Of a stretch of DNA of 64,000 nucleotides, positions 6,392 to 15,515 are shown one piece after another. Both the position numbers and the translations under genes were made by a program. The notes below the pieces were generated by a model. It saw nothing but the letters and a program-made list of their open reading frames with translations. It had not been told where the DNA came from and made no database searches. The stretch comes from Methanocorpusculum sp. UBA424 (lineage in GTDB: Archaea > Halobacteriota > Methanomicrobia > Methanomicrobiales > Methanocorpusculaceae). The stretch's first letter is position 1, and every line of letters starts with the position of its first letter. The stretch is from positions 25,149 through 89,148 of the forward strand of contig DAHC01000005.1 in NCBI GenBank assembly GCA_002498375.1, given 5' to 3'.

Positions 6392-8986
6392 ATGGCCTCT
6401 CCCAAAAAACTCACTCCAGCAATGGAACAGGTCAAAACATTCAAGGAAAAATACCCTGACTGTATCCTTTTCATGAGAATGGGTGACTTTTACGAGACAT
6501 TCTTCGAAGACGCCGAGATCTGTGCCCGCGAACTCGACATCGTCCAGACCTCCCGCTCCAAAGACCCCGACGGAAACCCCATCCCCCTTGCCGGCATCCC
6601 CTACCACGCAGTCGACCTCTACCTCCCCAGAATGATCCGCAAAGGATACAAAGTCGCCGTCTGCGAACAGATCGAGGACCCCAAACTCGCAAAAGGCGTC
6701 GTAAAACGGGACGTCGTCAGAGTCGTCACCCCGGGAACGGCGATCGACGCCGACGTCATCCCGGGTTCCACCGCCCACTACCTTATGGCCCTCTGCCCCG
6801 ACGCGAAAAAAACTGTCATGGGTCTTGCCTTCCTCGACATCACCACCGGCGAGTTCTTCGTCCGGGAGATCCCCTTCGAACCGGGATTTGCCGCCCTCGC
6901 CACCGAAATAGAACAGTACAACCCCCTCGAGATCCTCGTCCCGCAGGGGATATCCGCAGACCTTATCACCTACCTCGCCTCCACCTGCCGGGTCCTCACT
7001 CCCGGCCGCTCCGGTCTCTTCAATGACGGCGCCGCCGAACTCACCGCCGCGTTCGGTGTTTCCTCACTTGATGGATTCGACATCAGCTCGGCTGAATGCA
7101 CGAACGCCGCGGCCGCGGCCCTCCGCTACGCAAAGGAGACCCAGAAGACCGACCTCCCTCACATTCACGGATTCTCCCGGAAATACGCAAACGACGCGAT
7201 GATCCTGGACGCGATCACGCTTCGAAACCTCGAGATCCTCAATCCTCTTCGCGGCGACCGAAACGACACCACGCTATTCGGCTTTCTCAACCGGACAAAG
7301 ACCCCCATGGGAAGTCGTGTCCTTCGAAGCACCATCACCCGGCCGCTGACCTCGCCGGAAAAAATCAACTACCGTCTTGATGCCGTCGAGTTCTTCACCC
7401 AGCGCCCCGTCCTCCTCTCGGGTGTTCGAACCATCCTCTCCAGATTCACCGACATCGAACGGATCGCCGGCCGGATCGCCTACGGAAACGCCTCGCCCCG
7501 CGATCTCCTCGCCCTCGCCTCAAGTCTCAACGCCGTCCCCGGACTCACCGCCGAACTCTGCGGAGCCGAAGGCCTCCTCAAAGATGAACTCGAACATATC
7601 CCCTCCTTTGCCGGCATCGCCGACCTCATCCTTTCCGCGATCGTCGACGAGCCGCCTCTCGTCTACAAAAACGGCGGCGTCATCAGGGAAGGATACAGCA
7701 GCGACCTTGATGAAATCAGACACATCGTCGCAAACGGCCGGGACTGGATCGCCGAACTCCAGCAGACCGAACGGGAACGCACCGGGATCCGTTCGCTCAA
7801 GATCGCCTACAACAACGTGTTCGGCTACTACATCGAGATCACTAAGGCAAACCTCCATCTCGTTCCCGACACCTACGAACGCAAACAGACCACCGCAAAC
7901 GGCGAGCGGTTCACGATCCCCGCACTCCGGGAACGAGAAGCGGTGATGGCCCAGGCCGACGACCGGGTTCTCGCTCTCGAGATCTCGCTGTTCGAATCCC
8001 TGCTTACGCATCTCGGCCAGTTCGTCCCGGCCCTCCAGCAGGCTTCCCGCTCGATCGGCACGATCGACATGACCGCCGCGTTTGCCGACCTCTCGCTTTC
8101 CGGAAACTACGTCCGCCCGGAGCTCGTTCCCGGAACCGAACTCCTCATCCGGGACGGCCGTCACCCGATCGTCGAAAACACCGTTCCCGGAGGCTATGTT
8201 CCAAACGACACCGAGATGAGTTCGATCGGCCAGCAGATCCTGATCCTCACCGGCGCCAACATGGCCGGTAAATCGACCTACATGCGAAGCGTCGCCCTCA
8301 TCTGCATCATGGCCCAGACCGGCTGCTTCGTTCCGGCATCCTTTGCCCGGATCGGGATCGTCGACCGGGTCTTCACCCGTGTCGGGGCCTCCGATGATCT
8401 TGCCGGGGGGCAGAGTACATTCATGGTCGAGATGCTCGAACTCGCCAACATCCTCAACAACGCGACCGATCAAAGCCTCATTCTGCTCGATGAAATCGGC
8501 AGAGGAACGAGCACCGTCGACGGGTATGCGATCGCACGGGCCGTACTCGAATATCTGCACGGCAAAGGAGGGTCGGGTCCCCGCACGCTGTTTGCGACCC
8601 ACTTCCATCAGCTGATCGGGATGGAGTCCGAGCTTCGCCGCGTGCGGAACTACCACTTCGCGGTAAAAGAGGATCAGCACGACATCACGTTCCTTCGAAA
8701 ACTCATCCCCGGCGCGACGGATAGAAGCTACGGTATCCATGTCGCAAAGATCGCGGGCGTCCCGAAAAAAGTCCTGGTCCGGGCATCGGACCTCCTGAGA
8801 GAGGCCCTTGCCCAGGATGCATCCTCCGGCGGGACGAAATACTACACGCAGATGCTTCTAACCGACGCCGAACCGGCTCCTTCCGCCGTCGAGGAGCGGA
8901 TCCGCGACGCCGATCCGAACATGATGACCCCCATGCAGGCGCTTATGTTTATCAACGAACTCAAATCCATGCTGGAGAAGAAATGA
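6392..8986 (+). CDS. mutS: DNA mismatch repair protein MutS
   Basis: Bacterial-type mismatch-recognition ATPase, 864 residues, the normal MutS1 length. The mismatch-reading Phe-x-Glu motif is present in GDFYETF (Phe33, Glu35). The C-terminal ABC-type ATPase has Walker A GANMAGKST, the signature region DDLAGGQSTF and Walker B LLDEIGRGTS, and a short helical tail ends the protein. The last codons overlap mutL (ATGA), so the pair is an operon. MutS/MutL occur only in some archaea, mainly methanogens and haloarchaea, and are usually explained by transfer from bacteria. Confidence 0.97.
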   Translation: MASPKKLTPAMEQVKTFKEKYPDCILFMRMGDFYETFFEDAEICARELDIVQTSRSKDPDGNPIPLAGIPYHAVDLYLPRMIRKGYKVAVCEQIEDPKLAKGVVKRDVVRVVTPGTAIDADVIPGSTAHYLMALCPDAKKTVMGLAFLDITTGEFFVREIPFEPGFAALATEIEQYNPLEILVPQGISADLITYLASTCRVLTPGRSGLFNDGAAELTAAFGVSSLDGFDISSAECTNAAAAALRYAKETQKTDLPHIHGFSRKYANDAMILDAITLRNLEILNPLRGDRNDTTLFGFLNRTKTPMGSRVLRSTITRPLTSPEKINYRLDAVEFFTQRPVLLSGVRTILSRFTDIERIAGRIAYGNASPRDLLALASSLNAVPGLTAELCGAEGLLKDELEHIPSFAGIADLILSAIVDEPPLVYKNGGVIREGYSSDLDEIRHIVANGRDWIAELQQTERERTGIRSLKIAYNNVFGYYIEITKANLHLVPDTYERKQTTANGERFTIPALREREAVMAQADDRVLALEISLFESLLTHLGQFVPALQQASRSIGTIDMTAAFADLSLSGNYVRPELVPGTELLIRDGRHPIVENTVPGGYVPNDTEMSSIGQQILILTGANMAGKSTYMRSVALICIMAQTGCFVPASFARIGIVDRVFTRVGASDDLAGGQSTFMVEMLELANILNNATDQSLILLDEIGRGTSTVDGYAIARAVLEYLHGKGGSGPRTLFATHFHQLIGMESELRRVRNYHFAVKEDQHDITFLRKLIPGATDRSYGIHVAKIAGVPKKVLVRASDLLREALAQDASSGGTKYYTQMLLTDAEPAPSAVEERIRDADPNMMTPMQALMFINELKSMLEKK

Positions 8987-10749
8987 GCCGGGTCAAAATC
9001 CTCGACGAGGAGACGATAAGCCATATCGCGGCGGGCGAAGTGGTCGAGCGTGCGGCGTCGGTTGTGAAAGAGCTCGTCGAAAACGCTGTTGATGCGGATG
9101 CCCGCATGATCCGGATCGGCATTTCTGCCGATAAAACCGGGATCACCAAAATCTCCGTCACGGATGACGGGGTCGGGATGGACTTCGACGACGCTCTTCT
9201 CGCGTTTCGTCAGCATGCGACAAGCAAGATATCCCGGCCCGAAGATCTCGACGGGATCACCACGCTCGGGTTCCGCGGCGAGGCTCTCGCAAGCATCGCG
9301 GCGATCTCGAAGGTGACCTTCACGACAAAGGAACGCGGTTCCCCTTCGCCCGAGGCGGCCCGCGTGGTGATCCACGGCGGAGAGCTGATCTCGCACTCTG
9401 CCGTTGGTGCGCCGGAAGGAACGAGCATTATCATCGAGGCACTCTTTTACAACACTCCCGCCCGGCGCAAGTTCCAGAAGTCCGTTCCAACCGAGTTGTC
9501 CCACGTGTATGATATGGTCGAGCGGATCGCCCTTTCGAACAGGAACATCTCGTTTGTTCTGCTCTACAACGGCAAAGAGCGGTTCCAGACCTTTGGCACC
9601 GGCTCGTATCCCGATGTGATCGCCGCGGTGTTCGGATCATCCTTTTCCAAGGAACTGACCCCGGTCGCCGGCAGTTTCGGGCCGGTGAAAATCGACGGCT
9701 GGATCACGCGTCCCGGTTCCGAGATGAAGACGACCCAGACGCGGTTTTATCTCTCGATAAACGGCCGGCAGGTGACGTCCCGCCAGCTGCAGTGGGCGAT
9801 CCGCGAGGGATACGGCACGCTTCTTCCAAAGGGCATGTATCCTGCGGCGTTCCTCGATGTCGTCCTCGATCCCCGGGACGTCGACGTGAACGTACACCCG
9901 ACAAAGCGGGAGGTCCGCCTCTCCCGCGAGAGGGAGGTGATGCGGTGCATTCAAGATGCGGTCTACGAATCCCTGCATGAAGAGCGGGTCTTTTCCACCG
10001 CCCCCGCGCCTACTCCAGCCCGCGAGACCATCACGACCCTGCCGTCAGAGATCGTCGGCGAGCCGGTGCCTGCATATGCCGGGAAGCGGGAGATGAACGA
10101 GACAAGACAGGCTCCTCTCAAACAGACGGAGAAGCAGCTTCGGCGGACCGCGACTGAGGATCTGCCGGAGACCGATCTGTTCGTCCCGGAAGTCCTCGGC
10201 CAGATCGGGGACACCTACATTCTTGCGAAGAATGAATCCGGCGACCTTATCGTCGTGGATCAGCATGCGGCCCACGAGCGGATCATGTATGATCAGCTGC
10301 TCGCCCGCTCCTCGTCTGCGGAGGCAGGGCAGGAACTGATCGTCCCCCAGCCGATCACGCTCTCGAAAAAGGAGATCGCCGCCCTTCCCGATCTTCTGGA
10401 TGTCCTCGCCGCCGCGGGATATCTTCTCGAACCGTTTGGAAAAGACGTCTGGATGGTCCGCTCCGTCCCGGTCGTCTCCTCAACGCTCGGCGATCCGGAG
10501 ACCATCCACGCGATCCTGGATGCGGCGCTGGACGGGGTGGGAAACACCGACGAGGTCCTCGAGCGTGTCCTGAAGACCGCTGCGTGCCGAGCTGTTGTGA
10601 AAGGGAACACGCCGCTCACCGTCGAACAGATGCAGCGTCTCTTACGCCAGCTCATGGCAACCAAATCCCCGTATACCTGCCCTCACGGAAGACCTACGAC
10701 GATCGTTCTTTCGAAAGCACGGTTGGCAGGGATGTTTCTGAGAACATAA
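8983..10749 (+). CDS. mutL: DNA mismatch repair protein MutL
   Basis: Partner of MutS, 588 residues. The N-terminal GHKL ATPase has ELVENAVDAD (Mg/ATP Asn and Glu), DDGVGM and GFRGEALASI. The C-terminal domain has the nicking-endonuclease motif as DQHAAHERIMYD, in which the last position of the consensus DQHA(x)2E(x)4E is Asp, together with ACRAVVKGN and CPHGRPT. It should therefore be an endonuclease-type MutL, unlike that of E. coli, which fits the lack of MutH. The start overlaps the mutS stop by four bases. Confidence 0.96.
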   Translation: MSRVKILDEETISHIAAGEVVERAASVVKELVENAVDADARMIRIGISADKTGITKISVTDDGVGMDFDDALLAFRQHATSKISRPEDLDGITTLGFRGEALASIAAISKVTFTTKERGSPSPEAARVVIHGGELISHSAVGAPEGTSIIIEALFYNTPARRKFQKSVPTELSHVYDMVERIALSNRNISFVLLYNGKERFQTFGTGSYPDVIAAVFGSSFSKELTPVAGSFGPVKIDGWITRPGSEMKTTQTRFYLSINGRQVTSRQLQWAIREGYGTLLPKGMYPAAFLDVVLDPRDVDVNVHPTKREVRLSREREVMRCIQDAVYESLHEERVFSTAPAPTPARETITTLPSEIVGEPVPAYAGKREMNETRQAPLKQTEKQLRRTATEDLPETDLFVPEVLGQIGDTYILAKNESGDLIVVDQHAAHERIMYDQLLARSSSAEAGQELIVPQPITLSKKEIAALPDLLDVLAAAGYLLEPFGKDVWMVRSVPVVSSTLGDPETIHAILDAALDGVGNTDEVLERVLKTAACRAVVKGNTPLTVEQMQRLLRQLMATKSPYTCPHGRPTTIVLSKARLAGMFLRT

Positions 10750-11226
10750 TTTAGATCAGAAATCCTCCTGATTTTTGTTTTGATTCCTATCCTCAAAATC
10801 ATCACATATTTCCTATTTGAATCCTTCACTCCAGATGAACTACTTGGAAAGCCCAAATGGGCAAAGCCCATTTGAGGCGGCACGCAAGCCGAAGGCTTGC
10901 ACGCAACGTATCGGGGCCTCAGCAAATAGGATAACCCACCGCGGGACGATTCGCAAGTCTGTCGACTTGCTCAGCTGAGGGCGTCGACTTCGTCGCCACC
11001 CCGCCTCCGCGCCGGAGTCGCGGCCCCGCACCCCTTAATCAGAAAAAAGGAAAGAGATGTGGGGGAGCATATTTGCCAACTGTCAAATTCAGGGTGGAAG
11101 CATCCTGTTTTCATGATTTAGGAGAATAATCAAAATCGTTTCTCAATTGCGGATATTTCAAATAAGTATCGTGATTAAAAAAAGGTTCGCCGGGCCGTGC
11201 AGCATTCTGCACCCCGATCGTTTTTT
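10750..11226. repeat. intergenic mosaic with a copy of one mobile-element end
   Basis: No gene. Bases 10854-10874 form a 9-bp stem (CAAATGGGC, loop AAA), 10884-10900 a 7-bp stem (GCAAGCC, loop GAA) and 10953-10970 another (GCAAGTC, loop TGTC). The block at about 10842-10905 is nearly the reverse complement of 61367-61430 in the intact mobile element. Bases 11022-11093, including the 16-base end AACTGTCAAATTCAGG at 11078-11093, match 61665-61736 almost exactly. No opposite end is present, so this looks like a truncated or rearranged copy. Confidence 0.8.
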
Positions 11227-12618
11227 TCAGTTTGCGGCAGGCTCTTCGTCGCTGTCGATTCTGAGCTTCTTCGTCTTCCAGCCTCCGCGCATGTAGAAGA
11301 ACAGATCGAAACAGAACATCACGACCGTTCCGCACACGACGGCATACCAGATATACTGGATAGAATACCCGCTGAAGGCGAAGAACGCGGCAAGACCGAC
11401 CTGCACGATCAGCTGGCCCGCGATCGCCGAGTACATCCCCGGACGCGTCATGCCGGCGCCGTTCATCGCAAAGCCCAGGGTCATGGCGATCGCCACGAGG
11501 AAGTAGGACAGCGGCACGATCTGCATAAACATCGTCCCGTCGGCAAGCGACTCGCCGGTTGCCCCGAAGAACTTCAGGAACTCCGTCGCAAAGACCAGAT
11601 ACAGCGCCGCAACACCGATCATGAATACCGCATTGGCTGCCACGGCATACCTGACCGTCTTCACCGCCCGCTCAACTTTTCCCGCTCCGAGATTCTGACC
11701 CACCATCACGGCGACCCCCGTACAAAGTCCCATCACAATGATCAGGCCCATCATATCGAGCCTGAGGCAGATACCGTATGCCGCCACCGCGGCCGTCCCG
11801 TACACGGCGATAAGTGTCGTCATCGAGAGGAACGCCACGCTTCTGATACCGCTCTGGATTGCTGACGGTATCGCGATCACGACGATATCCTTGATCAGCT
11901 TCGGCTCAAACGTCCACTTCTTCGGGAACTTGATAGGACTGTTCTTTCTTGACGGCAGAAGATACATCGCCCCAATCAGAAGCATCACTCCTACCGCTCT
12001 TGATAGAAGCGACGCATACGCCGAACCGGCGATCCCAAATGCCGGCAGACCCCCAAGACCCATAATCAGGGTTGGATTCAGGATAATATTCACTACATTG
12101 ACCCCAAGCATCACATACATGGGCGTTCTTGAATCTCCCGTACTCTGAAAAACCGTCGTCAGCGTAATCAGGATCACCATTACAAAGAGGCCCATAAGCA
12201 TCGGCGTAAGGAACCTCGCCCCCTCTGCCGCGACATCGGGATCCGCTCCCATCAGTAAAAGCAGATTCTCCGAAAAGAACAAGCCTATCACTGCAAGGAT
12301 CGCGGAAAACCCAAGCGCCAGATACAGGGAATGAAGCAGGATGACCTGAATACGTTCAAACTTCTCCGAACCGTATGCCCTTGATACGAATGCGGCAGTG
12401 GCTGTCACAATGCCGAAAATCACCGTGGTCAGGACCATTAAAACCATAATACTCATGGTCCCGCCCGCGATGGACACATCCCCCAGTTTCCCGATGAAAT
12501 ACATGTCCACGACTTCCAGCACGCTTTGAAGAAGATTACTGATGATAATCGGAAGCGCCACTATCAAAAGGGCTTTTCCGACCGGTCCTTCAGTAAGGAT
12601 ATTGCTGGAATTTTTCAT
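11227..12618 (-). CDS. MATE-family multidrug/sodium antiporter
   Basis: Polytopic inner-membrane exporter of about 463 residues with the 12 hydrophobic segments expected of the multi-antimicrobial extrusion family. The N-terminus ILTEGPVGKALLIVALPIIISN and the segment VVDMYFIGKLGDVSIAG are typical of the DinF/NorM-like branch. Cation-driven drug or metabolite efflux is expected; the substrate cannot be told. An in-frame GTG lies two codons upstream of the ATG used. The gene faces mutL across the repeat-rich gap at 10750-11226. Confidence 0.93.
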   Translation of the reverse strand: MKNSSNILTEGPVGKALLIVALPIIISNLLQSVLEVVDMYFIGKLGDVSIAGGTMSIMVLMVLTTVIFGIVTATAAFVSRAYGSEKFERIQVILLHSLYLALGFSAILAVIGLFFSENLLLLMGADPDVAAEGARFLTPMLMGLFVMVILITLTTVFQSTGDSRTPMYVMLGVNVVNIILNPTLIMGLGGLPAFGIAGSAYASLLSRAVGVMLLIGAMYLLPSRKNSPIKFPKKWTFEPKLIKDIVVIAIPSAIQSGIRSVAFLSMTTLIAVYGTAAVAAYGICLRLDMMGLIIVMGLCTGVAVMVGQNLGAGKVERAVKTVRYAVAANAVFMIGVAALYLVFATEFLKFFGATGESLADGTMFMQIVPLSYFLVAIAMTLGFAMNGAGMTRPGMYSAIAGQLIVQVGLAAFFAFSGYSIQYIWYAVVCGTVVMFCFDLFFYMRGGWKTKKLRIDSDEEPAAN

Positions 12619-12810
12619 CGTCACAATATCATACTAAAGGGATTTGAACGGTAATAAAGATTAATGGATTTAAATAGTTCCCCCCGGCCCGGATGCGTTT
12701 ATTGTCTGCCGAGAAACTGCCGGCGAGGGATGCATGGTGAGATCCAACAGCCAACGGCCGTAAAAAAAAAAGAATTGCCAGGATTCAGAAAGTTCCAAAT
12801 CTTTGTGCTT

Positions 12811-13272
12811 CTACGTCTCCTTCTTATCTCCCGACTCTGATAAAAACGACGCAACATTCCGATCCTCCCGCCCGAGATAGATCATCGCCACCGTAAGTCC
12901 GAGGATAACGATCGTCGTTCCGATGATATCGATAAACGTCAGATCGGTCACCAGAAGTCTTCGAACCATGGTCGTGACACCCGCTATCAGAATCGGTCTG
13001 ACAAGCACGCGCCCTGCACGCACATACGACTGGACCATATCGATCAGTGTCGCGATAACAATGATCAGAAGAATGCCCTGCAGCACGTTCGTGAGTGCTG
13101 CCTGCGTGGGGTTATCCAGAGCAAGACTGATCATCTTAAGGGTCTCAATCGTTCCGAGAATGGCGGTAATTATCAAAAGAGCTGCAATAAGGATGTAAAT
13201 TGCGATCGTCACCAGGCTGCATCCTTTCACCAGAATCCTCTGGGTCCGTGGGAACATATCCATATCTGCCAT
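12811..13272 (-). CDS. PsiE-like membrane protein
   Basis: Small integral membrane protein of 153 residues with four hydrophobic helices. The pattern, including a loop MVQSYVRAGRVLVRPILIAGVTTMVRRLLV between helices 2 and 3, matches the phosphate-starvation-inducible PsiE family, whose function is unknown even in E. coli. The C-terminus is charged and soluble. It lies upstream of the MATE gene on the same strand with a gap of about 190 bases, so co-transcription is possible but unproven. The name does not establish phosphate control here. Confidence 0.82.
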   Translation of the reverse strand: MADMDMFPRTQRILVKGCSLVTIAIYILIAALLIITAILGTIETLKMISLALDNPTQAALTNVLQGILLIIVIATLIDMVQSYVRAGRVLVRPILIAGVTTMVRRLLVTDLTFIDIIGTTIVILGLTVAMIYLGREDRNVASFLSESGDKKET

Positions 13273-13351
13273 AATCTAAGTAGAATACTGTTCTATTTGT
13301 AAGTAATAAAACAGTTCCATCCATCGAACGAAATGTCGACGATGTGAATAG

Positions 13352-13364
13352 TTATATTTATATG
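13352..13364 (+). promoter_or_regulatory. probable TATA box for tRNA-Lys
   Basis: TTATATTTATATG lies 45 to 57 bases before the mature tRNA 5' end in otherwise mixed-composition DNA, a plausible archaeal TATA element with room for a short 5' leader. Confidence 0.5.
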
Positions 13365-13408
13365 TACGGACATCATTCTATTACCGCTGTTTCCTAGATG
13401 AAACACAA

Positions 13409-13482
13409 GGGCCAGTAGATCAGTCAGGCAGATCGTCGGACTTTTAATCCGCAGGTCGGGGGTTCAACTCCCTCCTGGCCCG
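13409..13482 (+). tRNA. tRNA-Lys (anticodon TTT)
   Basis: The 74-base sequence folds as a cloverleaf. The acceptor stem is GGGCCAG with CTGGCCC, followed by discriminator G; the D-loop region is AGATCAGTCAGGCAGA; the anticodon loop CTTTTAA (13441-13447) has TTT at 13443-13445; and the T arm is CGGGGGTTCAACTCCCT. No intron is seen and CCA is not encoded. Reads AAA and AAG lysine codons. Confidence 0.96.
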
Positions 13483-13497
13483 CTTCACGCTTTCGGG

Positions 13498-13504
13498 TTT
13501 TTTT
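13498..13504 (+). terminator. oligo-T terminator after tRNA-Lys
   Basis: Seven T in a row begin 16 bases after the tRNA, the usual archaeal intrinsic stop signal. Confidence 0.55.
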
Positions 13505-13623
13505 GATAAGGAAAAAATGCTTACAGCATACCTTATCTCATTTTATTCGACGCGTGTATCATCCATTGTCACACCACCGGCGAATGTATTCCCATTGGGC
13601 CATTCACAAGCCGAAGAACCAGA

Positions 13624-13635
13624 CTTTTAAAAATT
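13624..13635 (+). promoter_or_regulatory. rpoH: probable TATA box for the RNA polymerase operon
   Basis: CTTTTAAAAATT lies about 65-76 bases upstream of the rpoH ATG at 13700, leaving a leader that carries the GGAG ribosome-binding site. Its position argues against the longer open frame starting at 13634. Confidence 0.4.
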
Positions 13636-13699
13636 GACCAGCTACCTGAAAGAATCAGCAGCAAGACCCCGTATTCACACGAATCTGATTAGGAGCTAC

Positions 13700-13948
13700 A
13701 TGACAAGACTCAATGTATTACTGCATGAGATGGTCCCCGACCATCAGATCATGACTGACGAAGACGTCAAAAATCTTCTCGTAACCTTCGACATCACGGA
13801 AGATCACCTTCCCAAAATCTATCATGATGACCCGGCTGTAAAAGCCTGCGGCGCAAAACCTGGAAACGTCATTATGATCGTAAGAAAGAGCCAGACAGCA
13901 GGCGAAGCCACATCCTACCGCCTTGTAGTCAGAAGGCCGAAAAAATAA
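13700..13948 (+). CDS. rpoH: DNA-directed RNA polymerase subunit H
   Basis: Small assembly subunit homologous to the C-terminal domain of eukaryotic Rpb5, 82 residues. The segments [28 protein letters not shown] and the C-terminal SYRLVVRR are family signatures. The ATG at 13700 is preceded by AGGAG eight bases away, so the open frame upstream is leader. It is the first gene of the rpoH-B''-B'-A'-A'' operon and lies 15 bases before rpoB2. Confidence 0.96.
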   Translation: MTRLNVLLHEMVPDHQIMTDEDVKNLLVTFDITEDHLPKIYHDDPAVKACGAKPGNVIMIVRKSQTAGEATSYRLVVRRPKK

Positions 13949-13963
13949 CCGGAGGCAGAAATC

Positions 13964-15514
13964 ATGATCGACAGAAGTGTATTATCAGGCGCGTACTTTT
14001 CCCAGGAACACGTTGCACGCCACCAGCTGGATTCCTATAACAATTTTGTCCAGTTTAACCTCCAGAAAGTCGTAGACGAGCAGCGTATCGTCGAGACCGA
14101 AATCGTCAACAGAGGAAAGAACCAGGAGGCCGTATGGGTCGAACTGGGAAAGATCCGTGTTGAAAAACCCATCGTCAGGGAAGCAGACGGTTCGCAGAGC
14201 AAGCTCTATCCGGCCGAAGCCCGCCTAAGAAACCTTTCCTATGCGGCCCCGATGATCCTTGAAATGACCCTTCACCAGGGAGACAAAGTCTATCCGGTCC
14301 AGGAAACCACCATCGGTCAGCTCCCGGTCATGATCGGCAGTCAGGTCTGCAACCTCTGCGGTCTTTCCCAGCAGGAGAGGACCGAACAGGGCGAAGACCC
14401 GAGCGACCCCGGAGGATACTTCATCGTCAACGGAACCGAACGCGTTCTGATGACGCTCGAAGATCTTGCCAGCAACAAGATCATGACCGAGTTCACCGAG
14501 AGATACAACGAGCAGATCCACGTATCCAAAGTGTTCTCCCAGTTCCGCGGCTACCGCGCTCTCGTCGTTGTCGAGAAGAACAAGAAGAACCTCCTCGACG
14601 TCTCCTTCCCGAGCGTTGCCGGTCACCTGCGGTTTGCGGACCTCATGCGTGCGCTTGGCCTCGAGTCCGATGAAGAGATCGTATCGGCCGTCTCCCTCTC
14701 CGAAGACGTCCTCACCTACATGATGCAGAACCTCGAAGAAAGCGAATGCGCCACAGTCGAGGAGGGTGTCATGTATGTCGGTAAGAAGCTTGCGCCCAAC
14801 CAGACCAAGGATTACCAGAGAAAACGTGCCGAGTTCGTTTTGGACAGCTACCTTCTCCCGCACTTAAACTACGCCATCCCCGGATCCTTAAAACCCGGAG
14901 ACGAAGGCTACGAAGTGTATGCAAAGGATGTCCGGATCGCCAAAGCCGAATTCCTCGGCAGAATGGCAGAGGCATGTTTCGATCTCGCCCTCAACAAGAG
15001 GAGAATCGACGACAAAGATCACTACTCCAACAAGCGTCTGAAGCTTGCCGGTGATCTGATGGAAGATCTGTTCCGTATCTCGCTGAACAGACTCACCCGC
15101 GATGTCAAGTATCAGCTTGAACGCGCGAGCATGAGACACAGAGAACTCGCGATCGGAACCGTCGTCCGTGCGGATGTCTTAACCGAACGCCTGATCCACC
15201 CGCTCGCAACCGGAAACTGGGTCGGCGGAAGGACCGGTGTATCCCAGCTTATGGACCGCGTTGACCACATGTCGGTCATCTCCCACCTGCGAAGAGTCAT
15301 CTCTCCGCTGTCCAGATCCCAGCCTCACTTCGAGGCCCGTGATCTGCACCCGACCCAGTGGGGACGCATCTGTCCGTCCGAAACGCCGGAAGGACCGAAC
15401 TGCGGTTTAGTGAAAAACTTTGCCCAGCTTGTCGAGATCAGTAAAGGAACCGACGAGGACCAAGTTCTCCGTATAATACAGGGCATGAAGATCCAGCCGA
15501 TCAGGAGCGAATAA
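13964..15514 (+). CDS. rpoB2: DNA-directed RNA polymerase subunit B''
   Basis: N-terminal half of the second-largest polymerase subunit, 516 residues. As in most methanogens, B is split; this part contains the lobe and protrusion regions and ends just after the conserved [24 protein letters not shown] region (fork area). GGAGG precedes the ATG by about nine bases. The stop is one base from the rpoB1 start, so the halves are made together. Confidence 0.97.
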   Translation: MIDRSVLSGAYFSQEHVARHQLDSYNNFVQFNLQKVVDEQRIVETEIVNRGKNQEAVWVELGKIRVEKPIVREADGSQSKLYPAEARLRNLSYAAPMILEMTLHQGDKVYPVQETTIGQLPVMIGSQVCNLCGLSQQERTEQGEDPSDPGGYFIVNGTERVLMTLEDLASNKIMTEFTERYNEQIHVSKVFSQFRGYRALVVVEKNKKNLLDVSFPSVAGHLRFADLMRALGLESDEEIVSAVSLSEDVLTYMMQNLEESECATVEEGVMYVGKKLAPNQTKDYQRKRAEFVLDSYLLPHLNYAIPGSLKPGDEGYEVYAKDVRIAKAEFLGRMAEACFDLALNKRRIDDKDHYSNKRLKLAGDLMEDLFRISLNRLTRDVKYQLERASMRHRELAIGTVVRADVLTERLIHPLATGNWVGGRTGVSQLMDRVDHMSVISHLRRVISPLSRSQPHFEARDLHPTQWGRICPSETPEGPNCGLVKNFAQLVEISKGTDEDQVLRIIQGMKIQPIRSE

Positions 15515-15515
15515 A

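Noticed and set aside
7520..8740. Long open frame on the minus strand inside mutS
   Set aside because: It is the mirror of a GC-rich coding region; it has no ribosome-binding site and its protein is a low-complexity shadow. MutS on the plus strand has all its motifs.
12640..12810. Possible small RNA gene between the MATE and PsiE-like genes
   Set aside because: Only a GC-rich patch and an A run are visible; no fold or promoter convincing enough to report.
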